Assembly: GCA_021234155.1 (NCBI GenBank)
Contig: JAJEKV010000082.1
Span: forward strand, 1,795,377-1,859,376
DNA: 64,000 nt
Origin: Isoetes taiwanensis
Lineage: Eukaryota; Streptophyta; Lycopodiopsida; Isoetales; Isoetaceae
Reading direction: 5' to 3'
Shown piece after piece: positions 48,379-60,386 of the stretch. The position numbers and the translations under genes were made by a program. The notes below the pieces were generated by a model that ran no database searches, was not told the origin of the DNA, and was given only the letters and a program-made list of their open reading frames with translations. Position 1 is the stretch's first letter. Every line of letters begins with the position of its first letter.

Positions 48379-51027
48379 TTTGAGCTGGAATTTCCTTCTC
48401 GAATTCAAGTTTGCTTTGCCTTGAAGTTAGGCTATAGTCATGGCTGTAGTTAGGGGTAGTTAGCCATCTAGAACATATGCATGTCCTCTCCATGATAGAG
48501 AATCTCAAAATTTAGTGTGAGGTAAGAGGAGAGGAATCAACAGATGCGGTTGCAGTTGAAGCAACTAAGCTAGAGCGATGACATGAGTCAGAGGGTTGAA
48601 GCATTGTGCTATAAGCTTCTAGCGATGCAAGATAGAAATGAGGAGCATCATGCGAAAATTGGAGAGCAAACACAGTCAAATAGTTATATGTCTCTTCCTC
48701 ATCTTGTTGATAATTTCACACATGTTCTAAATTTAGTTCTAGATCCAGAATCAGATCTAGTTCCAGTTGAAGTTCCTGATGCATGTGGGGTTATGACTTT
48801 GTTATACATCCAAAGGCGCCATCCACCTCACCCTTGTTCTTATTTTTAATCCAAATCATGCACCCGTTTTTTATGTTGTTCATACTGCCTTTGTTCTTCC
48901 TCCTACTCTAGCTCCTAATTCTAATCCCATTGTTGACTTAGATTCTACTCTTGCTCTTACTCCATCCTTGCCTCTAGTTCCCATTCTACATCCAGTAGTT
49001 CTAATTCCAACTCTGGTTTCTAAATCACCTCCAATTTTTACTTCTAACTTTGATCCCTGTATTTCGACTATTGCTTTAACTCCTCTTGCAACATGTGCTT
49101 CAATAGTTCATGCCTCAGTTCCAACCATAATGCTAGTAGTCTCAGCTTCAGCTAGGTCATAGAAATGGTTTTGCCTCTAGGATCTCTTTACAACTCAAGT
49201 GTTATTCGTGCTCGTGTTTTAATCCTTGCTTTACTTACTGTACTTCATCCAGCTTATATCAAACTCCCTTCCTTGTGAAAGGCAAGTTGCACTACTAATA
49301 TCAAGGTAACAACAAGGTTAGCAAAGCTATAGTTTCTTACCTTTTATCTAGGAGCTTAACAAATTTTGGCTCGTAAAACTTACCATGGAAGAGAGGTAGT
49401 GTAATGACGCACTAAAAAGGATTTGAGCTCTTGAACTTTTTAGGTATGTTCTATTGATCTTGCCAACTATGCTATTCATATTCATCAACAATTATGTCAT
49501 TAAGCATAGCCACCAAGTCACACCGTGCATTGCAGCCAAGTGACGAGCATGTACCTATGTTAGGTGGCGATTATATGCAGTCCAGGCTCATACAATGGCG
49601 CACTATAAATAGAGGAGATTGAGGATGGCAAGACCATTCCAACTCAATTCCAGTTGTGAGCCTCTTTGTCGAGTTCGAGTTCTTCCCGGGGGGTTCACCT
49701 CTATATAAGGGGCATATGGCATGTGCGTGCATCAAGTCAGGAGAAACCCCTATGTATACAGCTGACCCTTCATAGAAACCCCTATGTATACGGTCCCGTA
49801 CTGTCGAAGAATCATACCCGATTCCATACTTTTACACCCACTTCTTGCCCTACCCTTAACCTTATTTTTACGTCCATTATTCATTCATGTAGCCTACCCT
49901 CTACCTTATATTTACATCCAGTCTACAAACGTTGCAAGCTTCACAAGTTGTGTTCATTAGTGATGCCGGAGCAGCTGTAGAGGACCATAGAGCTGGGAAC
50001 TACATGTATGTGTTCCATAGGATCAATGTTGAGCCAAATGTACTCCCAACTGGGTTCAAGTTATTCTACACTTTGACCCCAATCATGGTTTACGCGGGGT
50101 TTACGGCTTATCTCAGTGAAGATCTTAATGGTTTAACTCAGGATTTAGGGTTCATCCATGGCGCCATTTTAGTTCAATGGTCACTCCAAAAAATAAGAAA
50201 AGAAATGAAAAAAGAAATACGCTTGGAATACATAGGGAAGTATATATTTTATATATTCTATTGAAATCGATTTTAGGATGACATAATTACGAAATTGATT
50301 ATTAATTATTGTTTCTTCTTCGATTATGTTCTCACAAAGACTATGTTCAGTTAATGTTTAAAACAATTAAATGACTTCATTCAAAGTGAGTACATATTTT
50401 CCAATATCTACCCTGGTTTTTTACGCCAGGCCACACCAGGTACTCCTACTCCCATGTATAAGTCTTAAGTCATATGCAATTTATCACCATTCGAGCAGTT
50501 ACCATATTAGTTAAAAGAGAAGTTCCATGTAAAGTTTCAATAAATCCATATGCATGTTCATCCAAACCAACTAAGTTTTTCATCAATCCTTTACTTCAAA
50601 ACAAACTTGATATCTGTTGGCTTTTATTCACATCATATTTTTTCCTTTTTAATCATGATAAACTGTTTGTCCATGGTTCCAGACCATGATAATTCTAGTT
50701 TAGATCCAGCAATTATGCAGATTCTCTAATCTGGCCCAACTGGCCTTGACTTTAATCATTGCATTATTTTATTTCAATGGTCCACTATTTCAATAAACAG
50801 GTAGATCTCACCCATTTTGTGCCATGTCTTGATCATAGCACTGTTCTCCATGTGGTCCATGAATTGTAAGAAATCATACTGAAAACAAGTCCAGGAAAGA
50901 ATGTTTTGGTTACCTGCACCCAAACAATGCCAATGTTAGCAAATCATGGTAATAACAAGACAAGGGGCGTCAGGTAAGCAGTAAAACATTCTGGCTCATC
51001 GCCCTTCACCTATTATTTTCTATTATA

Positions 51028-51052
51028 AACTATTCTATTCTATTCTATTATT
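51028..51052. repeat. ATTCT pentanucleotide repeat
   Basis: Several ATTCT units in a row; the same repeat is the tail of the LINE family at 54395-54413, so this may be a leftover LINE tail. Confidence 0.7.
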
Positions 51053-51472
51053 TTCAGTAAGAATACCAAACTACGCAAATGTATATTCTATCAGTACCAA
51101 TTAATAACATTCAAGTAAGATATTGGGTCTTGCAGAACTGGCTTTTACATCAGCCCTGTACTCCTAGTTAATAGCAGTAATAAATCAGTTCAAAACCACA
51201 TGGCCATGCAGTATTTAAACCAAGAATTAATTTATTTAAGTGTACTGAATATCACTTAACGATATTACTGCTTAGACAACCATATATAATGATAGATAGT
51301 AGCCCTATTAGCCTATGATTGTTACTGATGTAGATCTAACCCAAATAAATCCTGTCTACCAAAACATAGGGATTAAAGCACAATCATGTTTTTGGGTCAG
51401 CTCATTAACTAAATAGGTTCAGGAACCAAACACTTGTGCAAAAAAGCCATCCATTCAGATTGCCTGGCAGAG

Positions 51473-54413
51473 GACGTCTTGCAGCTGAACCCCGCAGAGG
51501 TGGCTTGGTCAAGGATATCGGATAAGCGACCATATTTCACGCTATGGCGGCGATTATTCTTTGGGTAGTATCTTTGACACAGTTATCAGTAATGGGTTGG
51601 TGCAATGGCGTCTTCCATTTCTGCCGCACTTGTAAACGGGGAGAACCAAGGGCGTCTCGGTGTGGTGGATTATCTGGCGGTTGAGGCGGGTCGCACACTG
51701 GTTACTCATTTTCCATCGGGGACGGACATTTTCGGGACGAGGGAAGTAGACTGACCACCGCCCTGTTCATGCATCTCGGTGGGAAGCTCCACGTGCACCT
51801 CTCTTGCCTCAAACCCTGGGTGCCCAATTTTGCGCTGGACTACGGCCGTCGCGGGGACCTATGCCCACTGCTTGAGCATGATCCGGCGGGGCCGCAACTC
51901 CCACACTTCAAGAACAATGCTCGGTGACTCACACCTTCGTGCGAGAAAGATGCTTTGGGGAGGCCGCTCACACGGCAAGCCTCGGGCACCACCACCTTCC
52001 CCCGAACCGATGGTTTGATGATGAGTGTCGGGAGCTCAAGCGCACACTCGGCAAGTCAGATCCCATCTCTCGCCCACAGGCCGTCGGTCAATACCGTTCC
52101 TTTCTCAAGAGCAAGAAGGCGGATACCTCATGAGCATCGACTAGCGGATGTTTGGTCTCTGGACCCGGCACCCGAGGACGATACGGAGAAGGGTCTTGAG
52201 CAAGCTGCCGCGCCCACGGGGAACATCACCACCGGGCAATGGAGTGCGGTGCCTTGCAGCATTTGTATGACCCTTTCGGGGCGGGCACCGATCCCTCCAC
52301 GGATAGGCATGGCTCACGGTTATCCGCAGAGGGCCCTCTGACGCCTAGCTAATGGGAAGGCTGACAGATTTAGATGGCATGCAGGCAGAGCTTAAATGAA
52401 ATGGGCTGGGCCTCCAGTTACTGTTCTCACGGCATTGTTCAATAAAGCATTGCGAGAAGGCTTCCCTACGCAATGGACCACTAGTAGAGTAGTGCCCATA
52501 TACAAAGCAGGGGACCCTCAATGTCCGGCCAACTACCGCACTATTATGGTCAGCTCTCTCTTTGCAAAACTGTTGGCTGGCATCCTTGAGCGGTGACAAT
52601 ATGGGCGAGGGAAAGCGGAGGTGCGAGCTCTTACACAGGCAGGTTTTCGGCCCAGACATTCCACCATTGATCATATCTTCACTCTGCACACATTGATTGA
52701 AGATAGCAGGAATTGCCGGCAGAACCTGTATTGTTGTTTCGTGGATTTTGCAAAGGCATTCGACCGATACCCGCAATAAGCTATGGGACGGTGCGCACGG
52801 GGGACCCCCCGGACTTGCGAATCACGATATATATATTTGTCGAGGCATGCTCGGGGCCGTATCACATCAGCGGCCTGACCCGGTGACCGGTAGCATTGAG
52901 TCGCGTCGGGGTTGCCCCCCCTCTCCCCCACACTCTTTGGCCTGTACATTGATCAGTTGGAAGATTGGCTCTCTGAGCATGGAGGTGCGGGCGCACATAT
53001 CATGCATCACACAATCCGGCAACTCATATATGCTGACGATGTCAACCTCATGGCCTATACTCCAGAGGACATGCAACGTCACCTGGATGCTCTTGACACT
53101 TTTTGCCAATTCACTGGCATGCAAGTTAACTGGCCAAAACTAGGGGTTTGCTAGTTGCATCATCCCGTCGACCAAGGCTTCCCACATTCACTTTACCGAG
53201 GGGGGAGGTAGAGGTGGCTCCGACCTACAAGTACTTGGGGATTGAGTTCTCAACTACCACCCATTGGGATGCGGCTATCGGGTTGGGTCACCTGCGGGTT
53301 GGAAAGCACTATATGCCATGCGAACAACAATGACCACAAGGCAGAAGTTGTATGCCCAGGGTCACCAGTCACATTTGTTTCGGGCCTTGGTTGAGCCGGC
53401 CCTTTTGTATGGGGCAGAAGTTTGGGGTCCGGTGATATCCCTCAACACCTGGAATGACCTCGAGCAGGTGCAGAAGGCCTTCTTGGCACGGGCCCTGGGG
53501 GTGAAGTCCACAGTTCGTGCGAGATCCTACTCAGAGAGAGGATTTTCTACCCCTTCAACGGGGCCGCATTGGAACGCCATATCGTTTACTTCCAAAAGGT
53601 GGTCGCTATGGCTGATACACGCTGCCCCCGCTTTGCTTTGGCCACGGCAATGGGTCCCCAACCTGAAATCCTCGGGCCGGAAAGACAAGCGGGCTCGGTG
53701 GTTTTCGGGTTTGGGGTGTGCAGTAAAACGATGTGTCCAGTGGGACAAAGAAAGATCGCGAGGCACTTAAACTATACCTTGATGCTACTTTCCTTCAGCG
53801 GTCGTGGGATGCGAGAGGCTCGACACATGTTAAGGCGGCACACTATCGCCAGACAAGTCAATCCTAGGCTCACAAGAGGCCCACACCGCATTTGTACACC
53901 CGGCTACCCATGAAGAAACGCAGCTTATAGCTTCCATTCGCCGACGGGGGCACATCAGCCCGTGATTGAAACAGGCGTTGGGCTCGTGAAGCACGGGAGC
54001 AAAGGCTTTGCCAGTGTTGCCACCAGGGCGCGATTGAGGATGAATGTCATGCCCTCCAGACCTGCCCAGCATTTGCCCATATCCGAGAGCGATATGTTCG
54101 ATTACTAGTGCCTGGCCAGCCGTTGCATCAGTTATTGGCTACGGCGTCAGTAGGTTTGTTGGGGTCATACCTCCAGGAGGTTATGGATGCACGGACTCGT
54201 TTGTGTCCTACGGGACGGTATTGAACTGTCCTATGCAATTGTACAGTGTGCCAGCAGGCTTATTACTGCTAAGGTTTTTCCCTCGAAAACCCTTCGGGGC
54301 GGGGGTTTTTTAATCCTGTCAGTAATATGCTTGCTGCTCTCTTTTTGTTTGGGTCCCATAGGCCAGTTGGTCTCCGTGGACGCTAAAAACCTATTCTATT
54401 CTATTCTATTCTT
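51473..54413 (+). pseudogene. 5'-truncated LINE: endonuclease end, reverse transcriptase, C-terminal zinc motif, ATTCT tail
   Basis: Starts inside the endonuclease (SIFDTVISNGLVQWRL near 51580, then VVDYLAV). RT: KWAGPPVTVLTALFNKALRE, SRVVPIYKAGDPQCPANYRT (52490-52550), QAGFRPRHSTIDHIFTL, FVDFAKAFDR, PLSPTLFGLYIDQ, and the catalytic IYADDVNLM (53023-53050). C-terminal: LFRALVEPALLYGAEVWGPV and a cysteine-rich CQCCHQG...ECHALQTC motif near 54020. A GC-rich 3' end and an (ATTCT)n tail close at 54413. Several stops and frameshifts. 5' truncation and a simple-repeat tail are usual for LINE copies. Nested in the 6.1-kb DNA transposon. Confidence 0.88.
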
Positions 54414-54953
54414 TAGCTAGTTTCACCTCTTAATCTGTATTTTGGAAGCATGTTCATCCAATTTAAGCCTCTGTATTATTTAATGTGGCCACAATGAACC
54501 ATCATATAAGTATATGAGCGTTGTCATACCTTGGAGCTTAACCCCATTCAGTATTACACTAGAGGATAGTTAGACTAAACATTATAAGTTTGACCCATAT
54601 AATCAAACAGCCCCACCGTAGTTACAGGATAGCACTTTGGTAAGAGCCAGCATATTATAAAGTCAAGCAAATATCTTCACAAATTCATATAAGCCGTTTT
54701 TTGGGTATACCACCCCAACAACTGCATGCATGGGTTAAAGCTATCCTATGGCCTGGTATCTCCATCTATCTATGCATTTAAACCAGCAAACTAGCATCAG
54801 TAGCAAAAGCCGGAGGCATCTAAGCAAATCAAAGAATAGAATAGAGCAACCGGTCGGCCAACATATGTTTACCAAAGACTGGGAAAAGAAACCGAAAGGC
54901 ACTATATTGTCATTACCTACCTGTCTATGGAAAAAGCCAGCAAGCCCAGACCT

Positions 54954-55670
54954 CTAGCACAAGCAAAAAGCATCTAGGCATATCAAAGAACAGGGCAAAA
55001 AAACAGCACTTTTTCCATTCAACTCATACATCTTTTCATGTTCTATTTCATAGTATTCTAGATCTAACTTCTTAGACAGATCTATATCTCTGCAATATAT
55101 CTCATTAACCTGTATTAACACCACCATTTTCACTGAAAAATGATGAAAACGAACCTGAGTATTGAAGCTGAGGTTTAAACTTCCAATCATGAGTTGTTCT
55201 GGCAGTGCAAATATTTGAGCCTGGCATTCTCGACATATGAATAAGAACTCGTGATCAAAACACCACCAACTTGAGCAGTTCAAGCAGAGCAGATATATGC
55301 CTCTATCAGTTACGGCATCAGCCATGTACAACTGTTGCATTTTTATGCAAAAGAAACCTTTCAAGCATGCCGTTTGTTGCATCCACAGAGGTCCGCCCAG
55401 CATTTTGAGCACCTGTGCAGTGTAGACAGAGAAGACATGTGCTACTATCAGTTACGGCACATCCAAACATAAGCACCAGCCTGTCGTTTTAAGCATAAAT
55501 CACCAACAAGGGCATTTGCAAATGCCTCTTAAGGACGAAAAAACTTCAAAACATTACCTCCGAAACACCAAATCCCTTGACGTTTTTCTGGCAGCAAGCT
55601 TCGGATTCAAAGCCCTCAAAACATACTCTTACGCCTTAGCAGCTCGAAGAAATCCATCCCCGGACCGTGG
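54954..55670 (-). other. Exon-like minus-strand material of unknown origin
   Basis: The minus strand has a 152-codon open stretch (55412-54954), cysteine-containing (LCLNCSSWW, then FICREC), preceded by CTACACTGCACAG as a possible acceptor; upstream near 55660 there is a possible start (MDFFELLRRK). I do not recognise a family. It lies within the DNA transposon and may be captured host sequence. Confidence 0.25.
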
Positions 55671-55963
55671 AAATCCATACATCCTGGGCGCCAAAACGTA
55701 TGAGCGACCGCAGGTATACGTACTTTTTTTTTTTTTCAAAAAAACCCCTTCTCCGTCCACGCACATGTATTCTACGGAATACATGTGTGAACCCCCCGGG
55801 GAGTTCTTGCTCTCTTGTTTCTCCCTCGAGCATTCTAGCTCGGGTTCTTGCATTTGATTGTCCTTTGGACTATTGTACATACTTATTTTTGATATATCAT
55901 ATTTGTGTGGACATTTTGCGTATTTCTCTTGTATTTTCATATTCTTGGTGTAGGCTCGTGACA

Positions 55964-57074
55964 ATTCCCCATAAATATCCTGCAATATAATGTGCCTTCT
56001 TGCCTTTGATGAAAGCTCTATATTGCTTAATTGTTTGTAATCAGAGAGCAGTATCAATTACTAGTTTGAGTTGTCGCTGAAGAGCTTTGCTGTCATTAAA
56101 CAATTTGTTTCGAGGAAAGCTGGATGTATGTGAGTATACTTGAGCATCTTTTTTCGAAACATTGTCAAAACGACAATAACAAGCTTAGCAGATTGTTGTT
56201 CTAATATGGTAAGATACAAGTTTCCGATATGGTAAGGACATGCCAAGAAATTATGATGTGGTAGGCCATGTGGACGAACTAGAATTTTAGAAAATCTTAT
56301 TGATTTTATAAAATGCATGAATTATTATAGTAAGTAAGATTGCTAAGCAGAATTGGAGGTTGTTGAATTCTACCATGCAAGGAGTGGTGAGATAGGAAAG
56401 AGGTTATGAACTGGCCAATATCCATATTAAGGTGATTGCAGGGAGTGGTGAGATAGGGAAGATGTTATGAACTGACCAATATCCATATTAAAGCTACAAT
56501 AGTATGGAAGTAACTGCAAAAAAGACTCCAAGTAGTTTTTATTTTAGAAATGTTTTAGACAAAGGTAGCTTTTATTCCATAAGTGTTTCATCATTGTTTA
56601 TAGCTTGTTTCAAATTGTATGTGGATAGATAGCATTGGATCAAGCACTTGGACTTTGGTAAGAGTAAAAAAAAGGATTCACGTGCCATCTAAATCCCTTC
56701 GGCTTGGTGGACACCCAACAATGCTTCTAAGCATATACTAAAATACTCTCAGTTGTTGAGTTATTTCCCAAAAGCCCTTCTTCTTTGAAAATTTCTCCAA
56801 AAGCCTTCAATTGCCAAGTAATCTTCCAAAAAGCCTTTTCGTTTAAAACTATAAATAGAAAAATTGGAGACAAAAAAATTTAGGGGCTTTTTGGGAATTT
56901 TTAAACTACAAAGAGTTTTTTGAGAAATATATCAAAAAGTAAATTTCCCATAAATTTAATATGTACAAATAGCAAAGCATAATGAGGAGTGGAATCATAT
57001 GCATTTTGAGGGATGCATATTGCTACCAAACATGCATGAAAGGAAACAATATAGATGAAGTTTCTTCATGAATT
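55964..57074. other. No gene seen; one tandem duplication
   Basis: AT-rich. A 61-bp imperfect tandem duplication (GGAGTGGTGAGATAG units) starts at 56381 and 56442. No domain found. Confidence 0.4.
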
Positions 57075-57221
57075 ATAGGCTGCAAGCTTATGTTTATTGG
57101 GAGTGAAGAGAGGATTGTTGATATCTTTACAAAACTATTGGGTAAAGAAAAGTTTGAAAAACATTAGGCTGTTCTTAGGATGCTTAGAATAATTGAAGAT
57201 ACATGAATTGGGACAAGTGGA
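57075..57221 (+). pseudogene. Copia RNase H end remnant
   Basis: Reads ERIVDIFTKLLGKEKFEKH then a stop, the usual C-terminal end of Ty1/copia pol (DIFTKxLGKEKFE). A purine-rich stretch and TGTTAGAAAGG follow at about 57223, which may be the start of a 3' LTR. No other part of this element found. Confidence 0.6.
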
Positions 57222-58263
57222 AGTGTTAGAAAGGTGTGCGACTATCCTACATGTAACCCTGTTGAGCCAGATAATGGCGAAGATGCCACATTCTCAACAC
57301 TCGATTTTTTAAAAACCAACATAAAGCGCATAACCTCCATGTCTTCTCTATTCTATTCATTCACATCTTCTGTAAGATGTAGCAGGAGTTGTTATGCTTA
57401 TTATCAATACATATCATATTTAATGTTTCTCGGGGTGATCCAAGTATCCAAGGACTAGGAATTGGTTGCCAAAATTGCCTCCAACTCTGTAAAACATTTG
57501 ATCCATATGAACTAATTACCATCATTTCAAGGTTTCTTGTCATTCCAGAAGACATTTTTGACCTGGATCTCTCTCTATCATAGCTAAAACCAAAGACAAC
57601 ATTGAAATTTCTTAAAATTGCAGAGCAAAATTTGGCAGGGTAAAACCCTAGGATTGCACTGGTCGAAATTTTTTTGTATGGTATAGGAAAAAAATACAAG
57701 TGGAAAAATGCTTACTACAACAAAACCATATGGGAAAAGAATGCAAAAAATGGTATAAAATTAGTGCACAGTCTAGAAATGCTATAAAGTGTATTGCATG
57801 CTTATAAATCAATTTAAGTATACCTTTTGCACTGCTAAAAAAACATTTGAGGTATTGGGAAATAGAAAGCATTATGGCTTAACAATGTGCATGGTCAAAT
57901 TTTATAGGAGATGAGAATGATGTCCAGGCTTTCTGAATAAGGACTAAACCAAAATACGAATCTAGACATGGCTCCTCCAGTGAGCGTTGCTGCAGTTTGT
58001 AGTAGATGTATATACAATACCAGCTAGCCATCACTAGCTAGCCAACCAATGCCAGATATCGTAAATAGAGTAACTCCTTTCTTCATGGAGAAGTACGTTG
58101 TACAAACCTTGAAGGAAGTGGTAAATGGAAAGGCTAAGGACTCAGAAGATTTAACATAAGAGCTTTTCAAATGGGGACATTCAATGTACATAAGAAACTT
58201 GCAAATCTTTGCAATCAAATGATGGTAAGTGGTAAACATTAGCAGAGTGGTTCATGTATATAA
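57222..58263. other. No gene seen
   Basis: AT-rich; may include a decayed copia LTR at its left end. Only short ORFs. Confidence 0.35.
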
Positions 58264-58720
58264 GTTTTGTGATAAGAATAGAATAGAGTTTTTATCATCC
58301 ACGGAGACCAATTAGCCTATGGGACCCAAACAGGAGGTGCAGCAAGCGTATTCGTGTCCGGGTTAAAAAACCCGCTCCCCGCCCCGAAGGGTTGTTTGAG
58401 GGAAAAACCATGATAGGAATAGGTTTGCTATCAAACTGTACAAATACAAATACAAATATATATCATAAGAATAAGGAGGATGTGCATAATTATAGAACCA
58501 TTATAATAAGTAGCATCATGGCCAAATTCATTGTTGAAAGTAAATTAAGTAGTTGGACAGATTGGAAGAATGCATCGGCAAATGGATAAGCAAGTTTTAG
58601 GGCAGCTTATTCCTTGATAACTTTGAGAGTACTTGTTGAAGAAGCTGAAGGACATGGCAATGCAAGATTTATGGGGTACATTGTCTTTTCCAAAGCCTTT
58701 GACAGAGTAAGCAAGCAAGA
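58264..58720. pseudogene. LINE fragments in head-to-head arrangement
   Basis: 58270-58410 is the minus-strand 3' end of the LINE family: its GC-rich end and GTTTGGGTCCCATAGG box match 54290-54400, with an ATTCT-type tail at 58273-58286. From 58416 to 58715 the plus strand reads an RT piece (HNYRTIIISSIMAKFI, then FSKAFDRVSKQ). The two pieces are joined with opposite polarity. Confidence 0.7.
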
Positions 58721-58889
58721 GTTGACAAGATGTTAGCAGGGGGGGTTCACATTTTGAACCCGTATAAACCACTTGAGTGACTTTTAGGGGTGTGAAAATA
58801 TGACTCCTAGGAGTGACTTCTAGGGTGGGTAGTGTGAAAATGTGATCAATGATGGGATGTGGGGCTGAATGTATGAGGGTTCACACTTC

Positions 58890-59400
58890 TGCTTCCTTTG
58901 CTCAAAAATGCCGACCATAAATTTTACAATGAACAAACTGACTATAATTATTTTGTAATTGGCACGGTTGTGTGGGTCCCCTGCCTTATAGATGGGGACT
59001 ATTCTACTAGTGGTCCACTGTCTGGAAAGTCCTTCCTGTAATGTCTTGTTGAATACTGCAATGAGAATGGACACTATCGATGGCCTTGCCCATTTAAGCA
59101 GCTTTGCTTGCTTTTCCATCCAAATCAGCCGCCTTTCCTTTGGCAAAATGTTGCAGGCCCTGTAAAACATCTGCTTCTGTGATTTCCAACGTCGGGCCCG
59201 TCTATAGGGGTACCTTTGCTCAGACCTCAAGAGGATCATAGAGCTGGCGCGAGTATTGCACCCATTGGTCAGGGTTGATATTTGTTGTGGGTTGCATGGT
59301 TTTGTGCATGACTTTTCTCCATAATATCCTAGGATGCTGGTCCAGGAGGTAGAACTTTTTTGTTTTGTGCTCCTCAATGTATCTGATTTTCTTGCTTTTT
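58890..59400 (-). pseudogene. LINE reverse transcriptase fragment, minus strand
   Basis: A 185-codon open frame includes LLKWARPSIVSILIAVFNKT, then SRQWTTSRIVPIYKAGDPHN and ANYKIIIVSLFIVKFMVG: the RT entry segment of the same LINE family as at 52.4 kb. It stops before the catalytic core. Possibly part of the same insertion event as 58264-58720. Confidence 0.8.
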
Positions 59401-59480
59401 AGAAACAGATGGTATTGTTTGATTGTAAGGGGGTAAAGCGGGTTTCATGACCTGTCGAAGCTAGCATTTGAGCTCTCTAC

Positions 59481-60371
59481 TAATGCAGTGGTGCTCAGGG
59501 AAGTGGTTGTCGGGAGCAAGAGAAAGAGAAAGAAAGACCAAACGTTCATATCAAGCTTTGAGCCAAACCAAATATTCATATTATTTAAGTTATTAAAGGG
59601 TCTTCATTAACCTTAAGGTTAAAGATCATATGTCAAGGGGAAAAAAAGGCCAAAGGTTAAACTAATGTTCTAAAGCTTTTGTAGAAAAATCCATCTATTT
59701 TAACAATAGTTATTTTAAGAAAAAAAAAGGTCATGACCTTTTTCCCCTTATAAAAGGGCGCAGCGGAATTGTGAAGGGGGGCGAACATCAGCAACAAATT
59801 GGCCGACACCTGGGTGACAAAATTGGCAGCTACAGTGAATCGTGGACCACCTGCTACAGTGCAATTCAATTCGTCTTCTGTAATTCCGGAATAGGGGACC
59901 TCCTTCTAGCCCAATCCGACAATCTGAAGACCAATTTCTTGATTTCCTTCTACCTTACTTCTTGCACGTGGAATTCTTCTCAGATAATTCTTTCCCTCTA
60001 CCTTACTTCTTGCACGTGGAATTCTTCTCAGATAATTCTTTTTTGCTAAGATCTTTTGGTCAGAGTTAGATAGAGGATTCTATCAACTCTTTCATGTGAA
60101 GAAACCCATTTCTATTCCAGCCCATTCCCTAAATTATTCTTCCCTTAAATTTGTGATCTTGCTAGATGGATTTCTAGTGTCTAAATTAATTTCATCCTAC
60201 GCCATTCCTTTCCAAAATTCAGTCTTACTCTGGAAGTCTCTTGCGCAAGTACAACCCGGTTGGGCGATGAGCTTACCCGGATGGGTGGACCTGTGAACTT
60301 ATTGCGCTTATCTGTAGTATTTCTTGACGATGTTTTCGCAAAAGTTCTCTTGTGATTACAGATTCGTATCA
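59481..60371 (+). repeat. 5' LTR of the LARD-type element, with a 48-bp duplication
   Basis: Block CTACCTTACTTCTTGCACGT occurs at 59950 and again at 59998; the 3' LTR has it once. The start reads TAATGC where the partner LTR has TGATAC. Confidence 0.8.
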
Positions 60372-60374
60372 AAT

Positions 60375-60386
60375 TGGTATCAGAGC
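60375..60386 (+). other. Primer-binding site for initiator-Met tRNA
   Basis: TGGTATCAGAGC three bases after the CA end of the 5' LTR. Confidence 0.88.

Larger units (their letters stand above)
49685..55800. mobile_element. 6.1-kb DNA transposon with 8-bp target duplication
   Basis: The ends are CCCGGGGGGTTCAC (49685-49698) and its perfect reverse complement (55787-55800), with weaker symmetry for about 30 bases more (CATGTGCGTG shared). They are flanked by the perfect 8-bp duplication GAGTTCTT (49677-49684 and 55801-55808), inside the 3' LTR of another element whose sequence resumes after it. 8-bp duplications are typical of hAT and P elements, but this terminus is not the usual hAT CAGGG form. 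No transposase recognised. Contents: short ORFs at 49.9-50.3 kb, a LINE at 51.5-54.4 kb, and minus-strand exon-like material at 54.95-55.67 kb. Confidence 0.8.
47820..55963 (+). mobile_element. Short non-autonomous LTR element, 3' LTR split by a DNA transposon
   Basis: Direct repeats of roughly 430-560 bp: 47820-48378 and 49400-49684 continued at 55809-55963. Both start TGTRATGAC, share GTTCTATTGRTCTTGCCAAC, a TATA box (CTATAAATAGAGGAG, near 48040 and 49605), CGAGTTCTT, and end with TCATATTTGTGTGGA and GGTGTAGGCTC. A purine run (GGAAGAGAGGTAG) precedes 49400. The interior (48379-49399) is about 1.0 kb without a gag or pol domain. No perfect target duplication remains (CATTA left, ATTCC right), so it is an old copy. 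TRIM/LARD-like. Confidence 0.65.

Noticed and set aside
48968-49162. Ser/Pro/Leu-rich ORF in the interior of the short LTR element
   Set aside because: Repetitive TCTAGTTCC-type sequence; composition explains the open frame, and no gag motif is present.
55629-56057. Minus-strand ORF of 142 codons
   Set aside because: It crosses the proven transposon end and target duplication at 55800-55808, so it joins unrelated sequences by chance.
58738-58885. GGGGTTCACA motifs resembling the ends of the 6.1-kb DNA transposon
   Set aside because: The two motifs are in the same orientation and have no flanking duplication, so they do not define an element.
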